From: Tamarix chinensis
Taxonomy: Eukaryota > Streptophyta > Magnoliopsida > Caryophyllales > Tamaricaceae
Reading direction: 5' to 3'
Assembly: GCA_030549775.1 (NCBI GenBank)
Contig: CM060177.1
Location: forward strand, 90,768,736 to 90,832,735
Length of the DNA stretch: 64,000 nucleotides
Each line of letters opens with the position of its first letter. Within the stretch, counting starts at the first letter, position 1. The translations under genes were made by a program, and so were the position numbers. This document shows positions 46,931 through 60,828 of the stretch, piece after piece. The notes beneath the pieces are model-generated. The model saw only the letters and a list, made by a program, of their open reading frames with translations. It was not told the DNA's origin and searched no databases.

Positions 46931-49900
46931 TAACCCCCAATATTTTACTTTTTTACTTCCGTAGTAAAATGAAATTTTTTAGTAGTAAAAATCGAAGTAT
47001 TATAGTGGGATGGCGTGGGAATGGAGGGTGAGTAATGTCATAACCTGTCATTGTTAAGGGAGGTGCAATGGGAGTGGAGGCTGATCAAGGGGCTAGTGTT
47101 TGGTGGTGGGAATCAAAGGGGATGGTGTGGTGAATTTGGAGGTGCTAAAGGGTGGATGGAGGGCTACGATTATGGCTGCAAAAATGTGGAAGGAAGTTTG
47201 TGGTCAAGGCTATAAAAAGGGAGGTGTTTTCCTTAGTTAACGCTGCTGAAGAGGGGTGTTGGGTTGCGGTAAAATTTGATATAACAAGGAAGGGAAAGGA
47301 AGGAATGTGGTTGCAGTAATGGAAACCGAAGTGGAGGGGTTGGCTTTGCCTATTTTGGACGATGGTAGGGGTGATGTTTGGTAAGGATGGCCGAAAGCAG
47401 TGAGGGAGAAATGGTAAAGGTTGCTAGTGGTGGTGTGGTTGCCTTAGGATGGCTGGTCAGTGGTTTCTTTTTGGGTTATTTTTGGGATGACAAGGAGGTG
47501 GTGAAGGAGAGGAAATGGTGGTGCGTTGGTTTGCATAAACAAAAGGGAGAGAAGAGATATGGTAGTAGAGTTTAATGACGGTTAAGGATGCGTATATATA
47601 CCCCCATGCAAGGTGCAGAGATGTGCGAGAGGTGCGAGGGAAATTTAACCCCATCCCTTCTACATATGATGTGGGAGTTAATGGAAGTAGGGAATGACTT
47701 AGCTGGTGGTAAGGAGTGGTGGGCATGTAGGCATTGTCTGTGGATAATTTTTCACACACAGAGAAGGGGAAAAAGGAGAAGGAGAGGGAAGATCGATCGA
47801 GGGGGACATGAGAGAAATAGGAAAAGAGGGAAAATAATAGGGGGTCAATATAATTTAGGTTAGGATAATAAGATAGATTAATTATTGATAAATAGGAATT
47901 AGGTTAAATTCTAGGGTTAGAGAATTACTATAAGGTGGAAATATTTATTTTTTGAGATTAGGATTAGGTTACAATATTAATTACTTAGGATTATATTTAA
48001 CTAAAAATTCAAGGTATTATAGATTCATTAATTATAAATAGCATAAATCATCCCTTCCTTTATCTCTTTTTAGCCACTAAAATGTTTAGAGTTTTCTTAA
48101 CACTTATGCTCTACTCTTCTCCACTTCAAGATTTCACTCTAATTTGTGTAAAATTTCTTATCCTTTCTCTAGCTCTCTCTTATTTTATCCTTGAGCAAGA
48201 AAGAATTAGATTTGGAAAACTGTTGAGTTTCTTTTTCAATTGATTTTCTTGGAATCTACTTGAGGTGGTAGATTCTCTTTCCTTTCTCTAATTTATTTTT
48301 ATTTGTTTATAATAAATATTTAGAGGCCCCTAAGTTTTAACTTATTTTTTTTTTATTTTTAAAGGTCTTAGAAGATAAGATCTTTAAGTTAAAGGTTTTG
48401 TGTTTTAGTGTGAATTTATGATAAGCTTGTAGGTAAGTCATTCTTGCCTTTGAAATTTGGTATGACTAAGCATTTGAATAAGTGTACTCTTTAAATTTCT
48501 AATCTTTGTGTGCATAAATTATATTATGAGTAATTTTGTGTTGCATGTTATAATATTTAATATTTTTGAGAAAAGTATAATTTCATGAGAAATTATGGTT
48601 GATTATCTATGGATACAACATGGTTAGTATATGAGCATGTATAACCTCTGTTCTTTGTAAATGGTGATGTTTTGATGTGGTGTGATTGGTTTTGGAGCTT
48701 TAATCACATTTATAATACCTATTATGTTCTATCTAGGAGCAACCTAATCAACTAGTTAAGCCAAATCAGTTGACCAGTCCTTAGAATAGTCGATTGGTTC
48801 ACCTAAATTGGTTAACTAAGTTTTTTGCAGTAAACCTAATTTCTCTTAGGTTAAACATGTTTAATGGTCTAAATAGACCAATCAATGGTCTTAGAATAGT
48901 TAATTGGTCTGACAAAATCGATTGATTGTCTCAAAGGAAGCTCTAGAGTTAGGCTGAGCCAAATCGATTGATGTATTTAGCTGAAGAATAATTTTTTATT
49001 TCTTTGAATTTTGGTATGCTTTGAGATTTGATATTATGTTATAATGTGATTCCTTAATGATGAAAACACACATATTAGCATGAATTAACTAATCTATTGG
49101 ATAGATTAATTGCTTCACAGTTTATGATATCTTTAATAAGTGCCTTTGGGAGGTTTTAATGAAAAAAATTGGAGTGTGTATGATTTGAAGTTACTAAATA
49201 GATGACTTGATCTAGATTCTTAGCATAAGTGTTATGTCTTAATAGTTAAACTAAAAGTGGCCAAGAACTAATGAAAATTCCATCACATGGTTTAGAGGGT
49301 AAAAATGGTTAAGATGTAATGCTTATGTGGACGTGTTTTGTTGGTTGTTATATGGACATTATATGATAACCTAACCTTAGAGAACAACACACTAATAATT
49401 TAAAGTAAAAGACGATCAATTAGTGTATGGGTTTAGATTATCCAATTCTCGATTAGCTATCAGGGGTTAGTAGGCCTTCAGACTAGATCCTAATAGATTC
49501 AGATACCTTATTTACTCTAGACACTGATGATATACTAGAGGGTACCAATAATAAAGGGTTTGGTTACCTAGCTGGTTTATTTAGCTTTGACCAAACTTTA
49601 TGCCCTCTAATTTGGATAGGATTTTATGGTACATGAGACCATGGGGTGGTAATCAGTCCATCGCTTAAAAAATAATAATGGTTTTGGTTACCTAGGTGAT
49701 TTATTTAGCTTCAACCAGACTTTATGCCCTCTAATTTGGATAGGATTTTATGGTACATGAGACCATGGGGTGGTATTCAGTCCATTGCTTAAAAAATAAT
49801 AATAGCTTGCACAATTAATCTAATGGATTATATAAACTTGAGAAATAGACCTAATGGGATGCTCCTGTAAGTGGATAGTAGAAGAACCTAGTGAGATGTG

Positions 49901-50512
49901 AAATAACTTGTTATTAATCACACGTTGATATCCATTAGATTTGTGTTGTGTTGATAAGCATGATGAGTTATGAATTGTCTAAGTCTTTGCATGACATGTA
50001 ATCCTAATGCATGATATGATCATTATAATACCACATAAGTATGATATTATGTTTTAGCATGATCTCTATTGTTGCCTTCGACCTTGCAAGCTTGTGACTC
50101 CCATTAAGGAGATGAATTATTCAGTACGTAGCATCCTAATGGATATATTTTTCGGTCACCTACTCAATTCCTCAAGCAGAAGGTCATGTGTAGGTTTTTG
50201 AGAATGGTTAGTAGTTAGCCTACCTTGTGTTGGACTTGGGGCTTGAGAACGTGGATACCTGAAGATATTTTATAGGTCCTTAATGGATTAGAGTTTTTTG
50301 GCTTTTCCTTACTGTTGTTTATCTATATTGTATTTCAATACATTTAATTTACTCTCTCCCATGCATTTGAATATTTTGGGAATCCATTGTGGTCTTATTT
50401 TGAAAACATTTTCCTTGTAGTATCTACATGAGATTCTCTTGCACACTCCATTCTTGTATTTGGTTTGGATGATTTTTCTTAGCTTTATATCTAACATGCA
50501 ATAGGCAATAGG

Positions 50513-52275
50513 TGAAATATCCTAAAATCCTAAATAAAAAATTATGTTAAAATAGGGATTTATTAGAGAAATAAATTAAATTAATTATTTTTTAGAATAA
50601 AAGGAAAATTTAAGGTAAAATCAAGAGAAAAATAATAAAGAATTTAATTAGGGAAAAATAGGGTGTTTTGTTAATTAAAATGAAGTTTAGGAAAAATTAT
50701 CCAAAATATCCTAAATTAATCTAAAAAGGGAATTTAATTATTATTTTACTAAATATTATTATTTTAAATATTCAAAAATGCTAAAATATTCTAAATATCT
50801 CAACCAACCTATTTTTCCTTTTTCTCTTTTTCCCTTCCTTTTTCCTTTTTCTTTTCTCTTTTCTTCTTTCTTTTTTTTTCTTTTTCCTCCTTCTTCCCCC
50901 TGAATGGGCTAGCCTCCCCACGACCCAAACCCTCCTCCCTCTTCTTCCTTCCTGGCGGCCCAGCCCGCATGCTTCTTCTTTTTTTCTCTTCCCCACTCGC
51001 CTATCGGTTCCCCCTTTTCTTTTCTTTATTTTTCTTTCCCTAACTAGCCAACCCAGCTCTTTTCTTCCCCCTTCCTTCTTCCCCAACCCCGTGATGTAGG
51101 TTGCACCTGCTATCTGTCACTGCCTCTCCTTTGCCACCGTATGCTGACTAGCTACTCACCCCCTCTCTCCCTGTCATTTTCCTTTCCTTTTTGACCCTAA
51201 CCAACCCCACACCTACCCTCATGCGTGCCCCTTTCTTTCCTTTTCTTCTCCCCCGACTATACTGCACCTACAAAATTACAAGCTTGTACTGGCCTGCCAC
51301 CGCCGGCCGACGACCCTAGCATACCTGCCCCCTATTTTCCTTTTCCCCTATGTCTTATCCACCCCTATTGGCCTATAAATACCACATACCTGACCTCAAT
51401 TGAGCTCCCTTTCTTACCTAGAAAAATTCGCCTTACCTTGCGCCATCACCACTTCAGATGCCTCCACAGCTACTGTCACCCAGCACTGCCATCCAAACAA
51501 CCTGCCAAACTCCTCCCTGCATCACCCTCCAGCAAACCACACCACCCACCACCTCTAATTCCTCCTACACCAGCCGTCACAGCTGTGCATAATTAGTTGC
51601 TCAACCTGCCCATTCCCTTCCATCGCTGCCCCTCGCATTGCTATGCGCCGTCATCCTCGTCGTAGCCACCACTCCCCCTACTTCCCAAGACACCTAGCAA
51701 AGTCTCCTCTACCTCCCCCTAAATCCCTTTCTCCTTGCATCCCTCACCTTCACCCTCCCTCCTCCTCCACCAACTTTAGCCACCACCTACGCCGCCCCTT
51801 CTACTACGCCACCACCACCATTCCAACCCCCTCAACCTAGAGAATCCACCAACCCCACTTCCTCCTCCACCACTGCCGCCGCCGCCGCTTGGTCATCACC
51901 ACCCTAGATTATGCCCTCGCCTCTCTAACCTTTAAAAATAATTTATTTAATTGTTAATTATTTTATTTGTGTTAATATCCTCATCCCCATCCCCATCATT
52001 ATCATCATCATCATTATTATTATTATTACTACTACTACTATGGCCATTATAATTATTATTTTAATTATTATTAATTTTGGCATATTATTACTAATAATAT
52101 TATTATTATTATTCGAACCCTATCATTATTATTGCTAAGATTGAAGTATCATCATCATCATCATTATTAACCTTGGCCCTATTACTACTAATGTTACTAT
52201 TATGATTATTAGAACCCTTATTATTATTATTAAGATTCAAACTATTACTAATATTAATATTACCACCACCACCAC

Positions 52276-52338
<63 letters not shown>

Positions 52339-52344
52339 CATTAT

Positions 52345-52409
<65 letters not shown>

Positions 52410-52544
52410 AGATTGAAGTATCATCATCATCATCATCATTATTAACCTTAGCCCTATTACTACTAATGTTACTATTATGATTAATAGAACCATTATTATT
52501 ATTATTATTAAGATTCAAACTATTACTAATATTAATATTACCAC

Positions 52545-52583
<39 letters not shown>

Positions 52584-55030
52584 CACTATTTTAGTATTAC
52601 TAATACTAATACTATTATTATTATTGTTATGATTTGGGTTATTATTAGTATTATCGCTATTATTATTATTATTATTATTATCATTATTATTATTATTGGT
52701 GGTGGTGGTGGTGTTGGTGTTATTGATAGTAAAGCTATTACCTTTAGTAATGTAAATATTACTAATAATATTTTAACATGGACTTATATAGCTACCAAGG
52801 CTATTTTGACTAGTAATAGTATGATCAGCTACTTTGAGAATAATGCCATTACTTTTACTTATAAAACTGCTATTATTATTAATAACCCTAATACTAGGCT
52901 ATGATAAGGGTATAGTAGGAAATAATGATAATATTGGTTAGAGGGAAGTTAACCCTTAGTATTTTCCTCTTATAGGTGAATGAAGTCAAAACATTAAGGA
53001 GGCTTAGGAGCGTGCTCCAAGCCCAGTGTTGTTTTAGGAAAGGATGTAGTTAAGGCTGCTTGTGTGTATTATGTGCCTTATATGCGATGTGTTATGTTAT
53101 GTTGTGTACCTTATACTATTATGACTACTTACTTGTAGCATAGTGCGGAATTAAGGTACACTTATATGACTTCCTTATGGCATGTGTAAAATGATGTGTA
53201 TGTTGTGCTTGTGGTATTATGTAATATGACCCTCTAGGACATGCATGTTAGGATGATTTAATGAGACAATATAGGGTGAAAGGATGAAAAGGATAAAAAG
53301 GAGAAATGAGTTTACTAAAGGGAAATGAGAATAACCTAATTATCTCATAACCCATGGGGGGATGAATAAAAGGAAAATATGGGCAAAATAAGAGAGTAGA
53401 GTGGATCTTGCATGGGGAAGTCTAGGGTTTACATAGGATGGATAGTGTTTGCATGTGGATGATCCTTTATTGTGAAAAGTTGCCTTGGGGTATAAGTAAG
53501 GTAAATGAAGAGTTGTTTGGGTGATTAGAGTCCTTGGGCGGAAAATAATACGTAGGTTGGTATAAGGGTATATAGGAAACTTGGCTAGGGTTTGAGGTAG
53601 CCAACTAGGGTTTCGTGGTAACATGTGTAAAATGGGGAGTAAGGTAAAATGTTTGGGGTTGAATCTAAGTGATAGGACGAGTTGGGGATAAAGGAGCATG
53701 AGTTGTGAGTGTTAGAGAAAGGATGGGCCATATAGGCTAAATTAGGATTTTTTGGGGAAACCCTAAAGGGAGATAGTGAGTTGTCCTTAGATGGCATAAG
53801 GAAGTGGGTCTCTACCCACACCCTTAGGATTTGGGTATTTGTGGTAAGTAAGGATATGAGAAAAAGGATATTTGGATGTGTTTGGAGGCGTAGGAGTCCC
53901 AAGATATGAGACTGACCCTCTTAGGGGGGATGAGAGTAGACGGATTTTGTGATCGGGTAGTCCAAAGAACATGCATGTCTAGGGCGAAAACATATATTAA
54001 ATAAGACACAATTAAGATACTAATTATTTAAAGTGAAAGATTATTGAGCTGAGCCTAGACCAATCCAGCGGCATAATAGTGGTCAGGTGTGTTCTGCCCT
54101 ATAAGTTTCTGATCCATCGGCTATAATAGGGGGGATCCCGAGCTCAATAAACCAAACCTTAAGTTATGATAAGACATGAAAAAACCACTAAGTACTTATA
54201 GTGAAACACCATGAGAGTCGGGGCCAAACCGATCCATTGTCATAATAGTGGCTAGGAGCATCTTGCCTTGGAGACCAATCCACCGACATATAATAGCGAT
54301 CAGGTGTGTTCTGTCCTGTACGTTTTCTATCCACCGACTATAATAGTGAGGTTCATGTACTCACATGGACTTATAAAGAGCATAGCATAAAATGAACATA
54401 TTGACTAGAGATCTAACGAATGAGTTTAACTGAACTATAATACGGCCTCTACAATTTGCATTGCTTGTATGTTTATCTATATGATCATGTTTTTATTCTA
54501 TGCTTTCTGTTTATGGTTTTAGCTGCATTATTACCTTCTTAGTATGTAGCGTACTGACCACCCATTTCATGGGTGCTACTCATTTCCACTAGCAGAGGGC
54601 CCTGCTAAGTTTGTGCAGGTAGGAGACGCCATCTTCGATGCCTATGATACTTATGAGGCATCAGGTAGGACTGAGAGTTGAGCTTTGAACTAGGAACGGG
54701 GACCTAGGAGAGACGTTGGCCAGACTATCTCTCTCTCTCTCTCACTTCAGCTTACTTATGTATTATTTTATTTTCGTTTTATTGTACTGTACCCCTTTAC
54801 CCTTCATGGGAACTTAATTAAGTACTTTATTGGGCTGTATAACTTTTAACACACACTCTGATTTTCATGTTATGAGAATTTTAGTTTTATCTCTATTTTA
54901 AGTTGTTTAATATTTTTATGAAATTATCCTTAACCTTGTGGTTAGTACGATACTGGATGGAGGTCGGGCTTGTACTGATCACTATTGTTTAAATGGAAAT
55001 TTTCAACTATAATTTTTTGGGGGTGTTACA
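50513..55030 (+). mobile_element. LTR-like repeat copy C nested in copy B, 4.5 kb
   Basis: Begins TGAAATATCC and ends GGGGGTGTTACA, flanked by ATAGG (50,508-50,512) and ACAGG (55,031-55,035), a 5-bp target duplication with one substitution. TATAAATA at 51,374-51,381 is preceded by pyrimidine-rich DNA. The AGTATGTAGC, CTACTCATTTCCACTAG and CAGAGGGCCCTG series at 54,540-54,605 corresponds to the same block in copies A and B. Consistent with a solo LTR of a related Ty3/gypsy family. The Ser/Pro/His-rich open frames at 51,225-51,840 are compositional. Confidence 0.65.
51990..52735. repeat. Compound trinucleotide array with internal 272-bp duplication
   Basis: Runs of ATC, ATT, ACT/CTA, ACC and GGT. 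A non-simple segment starting AAGATTGAAGTATC occurs at 52,137-52,277 and again at 52,409-52,545, with (ATT)n and (CTA)n between. Open frames here are low-complexity only. Confidence 0.95.
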
Positions 55031-55155
55031 ACAGGCATCTATTCTATGTTAGGTACAGTAGCAATGCCACATTTTTTCTAGGTATGTTTGGTGTTTTTCG
55101 CTTCCACAATATTTTTAAACAAAACTTTTCGGTAGTGAATAATAAGAATGTTACA

Positions 55156-57026
55156 GTTATTATGCATTTGGCAAGCAGGGATTACTTGAAGAGCTTGAAG
55201 AATTTTATGTGGAAATACGGTGGTGGTAAGTTCATCTACTTCTTTTATTGTTGTAATTAACTACACTTTTTGAGATTTGTTGTTGTTGAAATAGAAAATA
55301 TAGACAAATATGCATATTTTAGGTAGGCTTCAGCTCTAAAAAATATGGAACCAGTATATCTACTATACGCTTCTTCTTTTTTTATTAATTTTGAAGTTGA
55401 ATATATTAACATCACACTTATTATACTTTTAGGATTTATTAAACAAACTGGTAGCTAATATATGAAGTGTATGATATATAGTTCAATATAGAACTATAAC
55501 AATTCAAGTCCCTTGCTATTCTTAATTTCATTGTCATCTAAAAATGTTTTCAAAAACATTATAGCTCAGAATTTCAGTAACAGTTACAAATGAAAAGTGT
55601 TGTCAAAACTTACCTTTAATAATAGTTTTCAGTAAGAACTATTATTTAAGGTTATATTCTCTTCATTTCAACTTGAGTTTTTTTTATGGCTATGAATTCA
55701 TTATTAAAGCTTAAATAACGAGTAAATTAGTAATGCTTGGTAATGTGATTAAAACCTTTTTCCAAGGTAGTGTCTGGTTTGGTCTTATGCTTCTTTTTTT
55801 GTTTATGTGTTGGTTCTTGCAGATCCCTCAAGTTAGGGCTTTGATTTATTTTTATTTTTCATTTTGTTTAATTTGATTATTTTTTCTTTATTCTTGTGTT
55901 TGTTTTTTGTTCAATTCAATTATGTGTTCTATGTTGTTGTTAATCACTAATTTTACATAACTTTTCAACGAAATTAAATTTGATATTCTTGATTTTGTGT
56001 GTTGGAAATCCAAATTTCGTTTGTGATTGCTTGCTATTCTAATTTTGTTGATTAAATATCTAATTTGTTTGACATAGTTCATTATTAAATGTTGTCTCTC
56101 ACCCCCATTTCAGTATATTTTTTAGACTTTTGCTAATAGTTTTGAAGCCATTAACAACGAATGATTAAATAGCATGTTAGAACCGTTATCAAATCCCTAA
56201 AATAACCATTATTAACGCCATTCTCTGTGGTAGCATTTTTATACTTATGAGGTGAAACTTACCCCAGATACCCACTTAAGAAGGGTGGAGTCATTGGGCC
56301 ACATAAAACTTATGTATATTAGTATCCTGTACTACCAATGTGTGACTCATATCTTGATAATGAGGGCATGCCAATTTAGTTTTCTTGACAATGGCTCCCG
56401 CAATACCGACTGTTGCTCTACGACAACTTTCACATTATCAGTTGTCAATGATTCTCTTCATAAGTTGCTTCTTACCAATCCATTGGTATTGTCCTCCCAT
56501 TCTACCCATAAGTCATTTTACGGCTTGCTCTATTCTATTGCATCTTTGTCTTAGGATCAAAGAGCTTTGATACAAAAGTTGCATGGAGTTGCTAGATCAA
56601 GCTGATGACTTTGGCCATATTTGCTTTGTCTTATTTTTCTTGTATGATTTACATGAGATTAATGTTTTCTTGTTATTATTTTACAACTATTATTTTCATA
56701 GTTTTTTTTTTTGCATTAGTATTACTATTATAGGTATTGTTACTACTATTTTTATAATTATTATCATTAAATTTATATTATTACTAAAATTTTACTAACT
56801 TGATCTGATTTAAAAATAAGGTGATGAACAGAGGGTTTCGGTAGAAAATTTAAAGATAACAAAATATTCCAAAATTTTAGTATATAGTAATTATAGATCG
56901 AAAACCAAAAAGGGGGGGGTGGGATTCGAGCAATAAAATGTTAGAGGTTGAGAGATTACAACTTGAGTTAGAGATATTTTCATGGATTTTTTATATGTAT
57001 TATAACTGAAATCCTATAATGGTAAG
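55156..57026. other. Intergenic region without recognised genes
   Basis: AT-rich. An open 100-codon run at 56,252-56,554 has no recognisable family. A GGTGGTAAG donor-like site at about 55,221 follows a short open stretch but no partner exon was found. Confidence 0.4.
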
Positions 57027-57283
57027 TAGGATTGCAAATGAGCAGAACTGAACCGAATATTCTTAGACTCGGGCTCGACTCGTATAACTAAATAAATAAG
57101 GCGAATCGAACTTTTAACAAGTTGAGGCAAGTCAAGCTCATGAGGCAAAGCCATAAAATAAACTGAACATCACATTTTTTAGGTAAGGCTCGACTCATTT
57201 AACTAAACAAACGAGTTGGACCGAACTTTTAACGAATCGAATCGAATTAAATATCAACCTGACTCAACTTATTTACAACTCTA
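57027..57283. mobile_element. hAT-type MITE, 257 bp
   Basis: Ends TAGGATTGCAAATGAGC and, inverted, TAGAGTTGTAAATAAGT. Subterminal GACTCG/CGAGTC motifs are repeated. The flanking 8-mers ATGGTAAG and ATGATACA match at 5 of 8, so any duplication is eroded. Confidence 0.65.
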
Positions 57284-59364
57284 ATGATACATAGGGGGCA
57301 AAGCAAGTATCCTGACAAGAAGATAAAATGAGCTCTAGTTCTCACTAACTAAAAGCTCATACGGGAGCAGCAATTGCTCGACAACGCAGCCAACAATATT
57401 CAGCTCAGAATCCGATTGTGGTCTAGCCCTTTGTCACCTTCCAGCTTGATATGCTGCATATTTCGTGACGGAACGGCATATCAAAATAATAACAATAATA
57501 TATAATATATATTCAGACACGAATATGTGTCAATAACGTTCTTTGCCGGTGGCCGGGCATTTTTTTCTAGCACGGAGCAAGCAATCTTTAATTATGTGTT
57601 GGGCTCGATCGCTTAATTATTAAGCATATACGTATTCTTTGTTGATCGATCGATCGTGCACAGGCTAGCGAGGGTAGTTGATGGGAGCAGGGCCCCCAAA
57701 ACAGATCAAATTAAAGGGTCCGTATTTTTTTTTATTTTTTATTTTGGGGGCGACCTTTTTCTAGATAGGCTATGGCGTAGAGTTACATTTGTGGTATTGA
57801 TTCTATTGTACGTAGCAAATGATGGCATCGGCCAACCAATCTTGTGCCCCCACTCTTAACAGTCCCATAACACAATGTTCCCTAAATTCAAGTGCCCTTT
57901 TAAAAAGAAATATTGTTTTAATTCAAAGGTTGAACCCGATGAATTATTTTATTCTATTTGTATTTTTTTCTTAACCTACGTTCGAAGTCCTTGTATTGGG
58001 TGAATATATATATATATCAATTATTTTAAAAACTATGAGTAACAAATTTTCTCAGGATTTACTATAAAGTTCAATAACTTTATATTGCGCAACATATAAA
58101 CATTTACTATCAATGTTCTCAACTATTACATGCAATTTATATTTTAAACTCCTCCTTTAAGCTTTGTTTGGATGGGGGTACTTTTAGGAGAGAGTTCATT
58201 TTCGGAAAGAATTTATAATTTTTTCTAGGTTAAAATGCTTTACAAACTTCTTATCAAAGTAAAATCTCTTTTAGAGCTACTTCATCCAAACATAGATCTA
58301 AAGCAGTTATTTAGTCAATGGTGCTTACTATCATCGACTCCAAAAATAGAAACTAAAAGCTTTTTGTAGTAAATTAAGTATATTTTAAAATAAAGATGAT
58401 TTTTCTTATTTACATTGATATTTTTGAATATGTATTTTAGTAATTCCTTCAGAAAAAAAATATTTAAGAGTATATTATTGTAAAGATATGAATAATATTT
58501 TAAAATTTAATAATAAGCAATATAAGATTTACATATGATTAATTTGGAAATCAATTTGTTACAAAAAATTTAGTACTTTTTTTTATTTGGTAGATTCATT
58601 TTTAAATTAACTGTAATAAATGTACCAATAGTTTTAAACAATAAAATATAAGATTACCGGATTTTCTAACAAGCATGTTTGAGCTTGTTAAGATGACTAA
58701 AAGTAGAAACAAAAGTTAATATTATATCATATTCTCTCTCCCTCTGTTTCCTTATATATGTTAATGTTGTTTTAGAGTTTCGCATGCATATTAAGACCAC
58801 CCATGTAGTTCAAGGTAAACTTTCACTCTTAATTATTTGTAATAGGATACAAATAAGAGTAAATAAAAATGTATTGTTATATTTGTATTTAAATATGTTT
58901 TGTAATATTTTTTTATTATTATTATCAATACATATTAATACCAGTAGTGGTCAAATTTTTTCTTAAAATATGCGGGAGCTTATATTGTGAAATAGAGAGT
59001 AAAATGTTTAAAAGATTAAGACTTTAATAAATAAAAGTAATTTGAGAAAAGCAATTAAATGTAAAATGACAAGTATCATAGATGGAGTCTATTCTTGTAA
59101 TTTTGGTAAAATGGCATATCTTTCGAGCCTGAGTGAGTACGTTGCTAGCCGACTTATATATTTATAATTAATTCACTATTTACATTGGCATTTTAGGTAA
59201 AAAAATAAAAAAAAAGTAAGGTTTTGATCAAAATTCGGTGATTCACACACCACACACACACGGTTGCGGGATTATACGAAAGAAGAAACAAAGAGGGGCT
59301 TTTGTGCAGAGTAAATGAGAGAGGACCAGTTGAGAATAGGATTAATTAAACTTACACGATGTTG
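57284..59364. other. Intergenic region without recognised genes
   Basis: Low-repeat sequence, somewhat GC-richer at 57,300-57,860 (with a GATCGATCGATCG run at about 57,642), then AT-rich. No ORF or domain identified. Confidence 0.5.
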
Positions 59365-59374
59365 TCATCGTACA

Positions 59375-59473
59375 CACGTGTGGGGGTACTAGTTAGGTAG
59401 GTAGGTTTTGGGGCTTTGGGTGGGTACACGTGGTCATTAAATGAGCTGTCTCGCGTGCACCGAGTCACACGTG
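59375..59473. promoter_or_regulatory. Cluster of three G-box/ABRE sites
   Basis: CACGTG occurs at 59,375-59,380, 59,427-59,432 and 59,468-59,473. All three are in ACACGTG context and two are ACACGTGG, the core bound by ABF/bZIP factors in abscisic-acid responses. No gene was identified on either side, so the target is unknown. Confidence 0.45.
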
Positions 59474-59775
59474 GGATATTTGGTTCACATTCTGGACTTT
59501 TTTGGAGTTTGTTTGTGCGGTACCAAACCATCGTATGGTCTGGCTGATAGCCTAAGTACGGGCCAAGGATGGGGTCCATGTCCCCCAACCCCAATGGCCT
59601 ACATTGTCCCTGTCCGACACTTGCAATCACACTACGAGTCTATGACTAGGGCAATGTTTTACTTATTCGGCCGTATATGGATTGGAACGCGTATTGAGAA
59701 CTAGATGTACTACATACGGAACAGTAATGTTTGTCATACTTTTGTGTAAAAGATACTACTACCATAAAAATAAAC

Positions 59776-59810
<35 letters not shown>

Positions 59811-59812
59811 GT
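59776..59812. repeat. (TTA)n microsatellite
   Basis: About twelve TTA units. Confidence 0.9.
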
Positions 59813-60787
59813 AATGAAATTTTATTCCTATAATAATATAAATTATATAGTTTTATAAATAATAATATAATTAATATCTTTTATGTCAAACATTACATAT
59901 TTTGTAATCAAAGTTTGCTCCTATAATAATATAAATAATAAAGCTAGGGTTTCTAAAAAAATTAATAATCAAACTTATAAATAGTAGTAGTAGCAACATA
60001 AGTGGTAAATATATAATATTAGCAGTAGCAGAAAAAACCCCATAAAAAATAGTACTTTTAAAAATAATAATGATAGTAATAGTGATATTAATAACAATTA
60101 TAGTAGTAATAACAACATCACCACCATTGCCGCAACCACCACCAAAAATAAAAACAACAACAACAAAAAATAATAATATATTTTGGGTAAGTATTGGTCT
60201 TAGATAGTAATCGAATCATGTTAGATACATTTCAAATTTATAATATCTTGGATTATATTAGACCTTGGGTAAGTGTCTAATTAAGTTACATAGGTTTCTA
60301 GTTTATAAATTTTTGGGTCATATCATATCTCAAATAAGTATCGAATTAGGTCAGATAGGTTTTCAGTTATGATTTTTCAAATAGAAATTGGATGAATTTT
60401 CGGGCATCTCAGATCAATTTCTGTTAAATATTTCAAGTCGGGTCAAATTTTATCATCTCTATGTATGAAGTATGCTTTTATTCCATTTGATTAAAAAAAA
60501 TTCAAAAGTTTAATATATTACATCACATGTAACTCAAAGGACTTGAGTAGAGTTTATAGAAATATTTAAAATCTTAAAAACAAAGTAAGAGATTAATATT
60601 TTTTTTTAAATGAGAAAGAATTTTCTTTAATTGAGGAAAAATTTGGAAAGTATTAAAAGTAAACTATTTATTCATTTATTATGTTTATTTATTACCATAT
60701 TATTTATTTAAGCTTTCAATATTTTTCTTGATTGATTTTATATATTAATTATTAAAACTAACATGATTGTTATACTCGAGGTTTTCC

Positions 60788-60828
<41 letters not shown>

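Larger units (their letters stand above)
46931..55155 (+). mobile_element. Long noncoding LTR-like repeat copy B, interrupted by copy C
   Basis: 46,931-50,512 plus 55,031-55,155 form one unit of about 3.7 kb, colinear with copy A: TATAAATA at 48,033-48,040, the AATCGATTGG motif cluster (48,740-48,975), the ATCCTAATAGAT block (about 49,487), and AGTACGTAGC ... CTCAATTCC ... TGTGTAGGT (about 50,130-50,200). The tail (GGCATCTATTCTATG ... GGTACAGTAG) at 55,034-55,062 continues where 50,512 stops, as judged by copy A at 3,480-3,520. No coding content. Probably a solo LTR of a Tekay/Del-like gypsy element; exact ends are uncertain. Confidence 0.55.

Noticed and set aside
50781..51840. Lys-rich and Pro/Ser/His-rich open frames
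   Set aside because: They reflect the pyrimidine-rich U3/R region of an LTR-like repeat.
52202..52518. Open frames of about 90 codons on both strands
   Set aside because: Poly-Ile/Thr/Val translations of the trinucleotide array, not genes.
55150..55225. Possible lone coding exon ending in GTAAG
   Set aside because: Short, immediately follows an LTR end, and no partner exon was found.
59352..59704. Overlapping frames of about 90 codons on both strands
   Set aside because: No family resemblance; the G-box cluster is the more credible feature.
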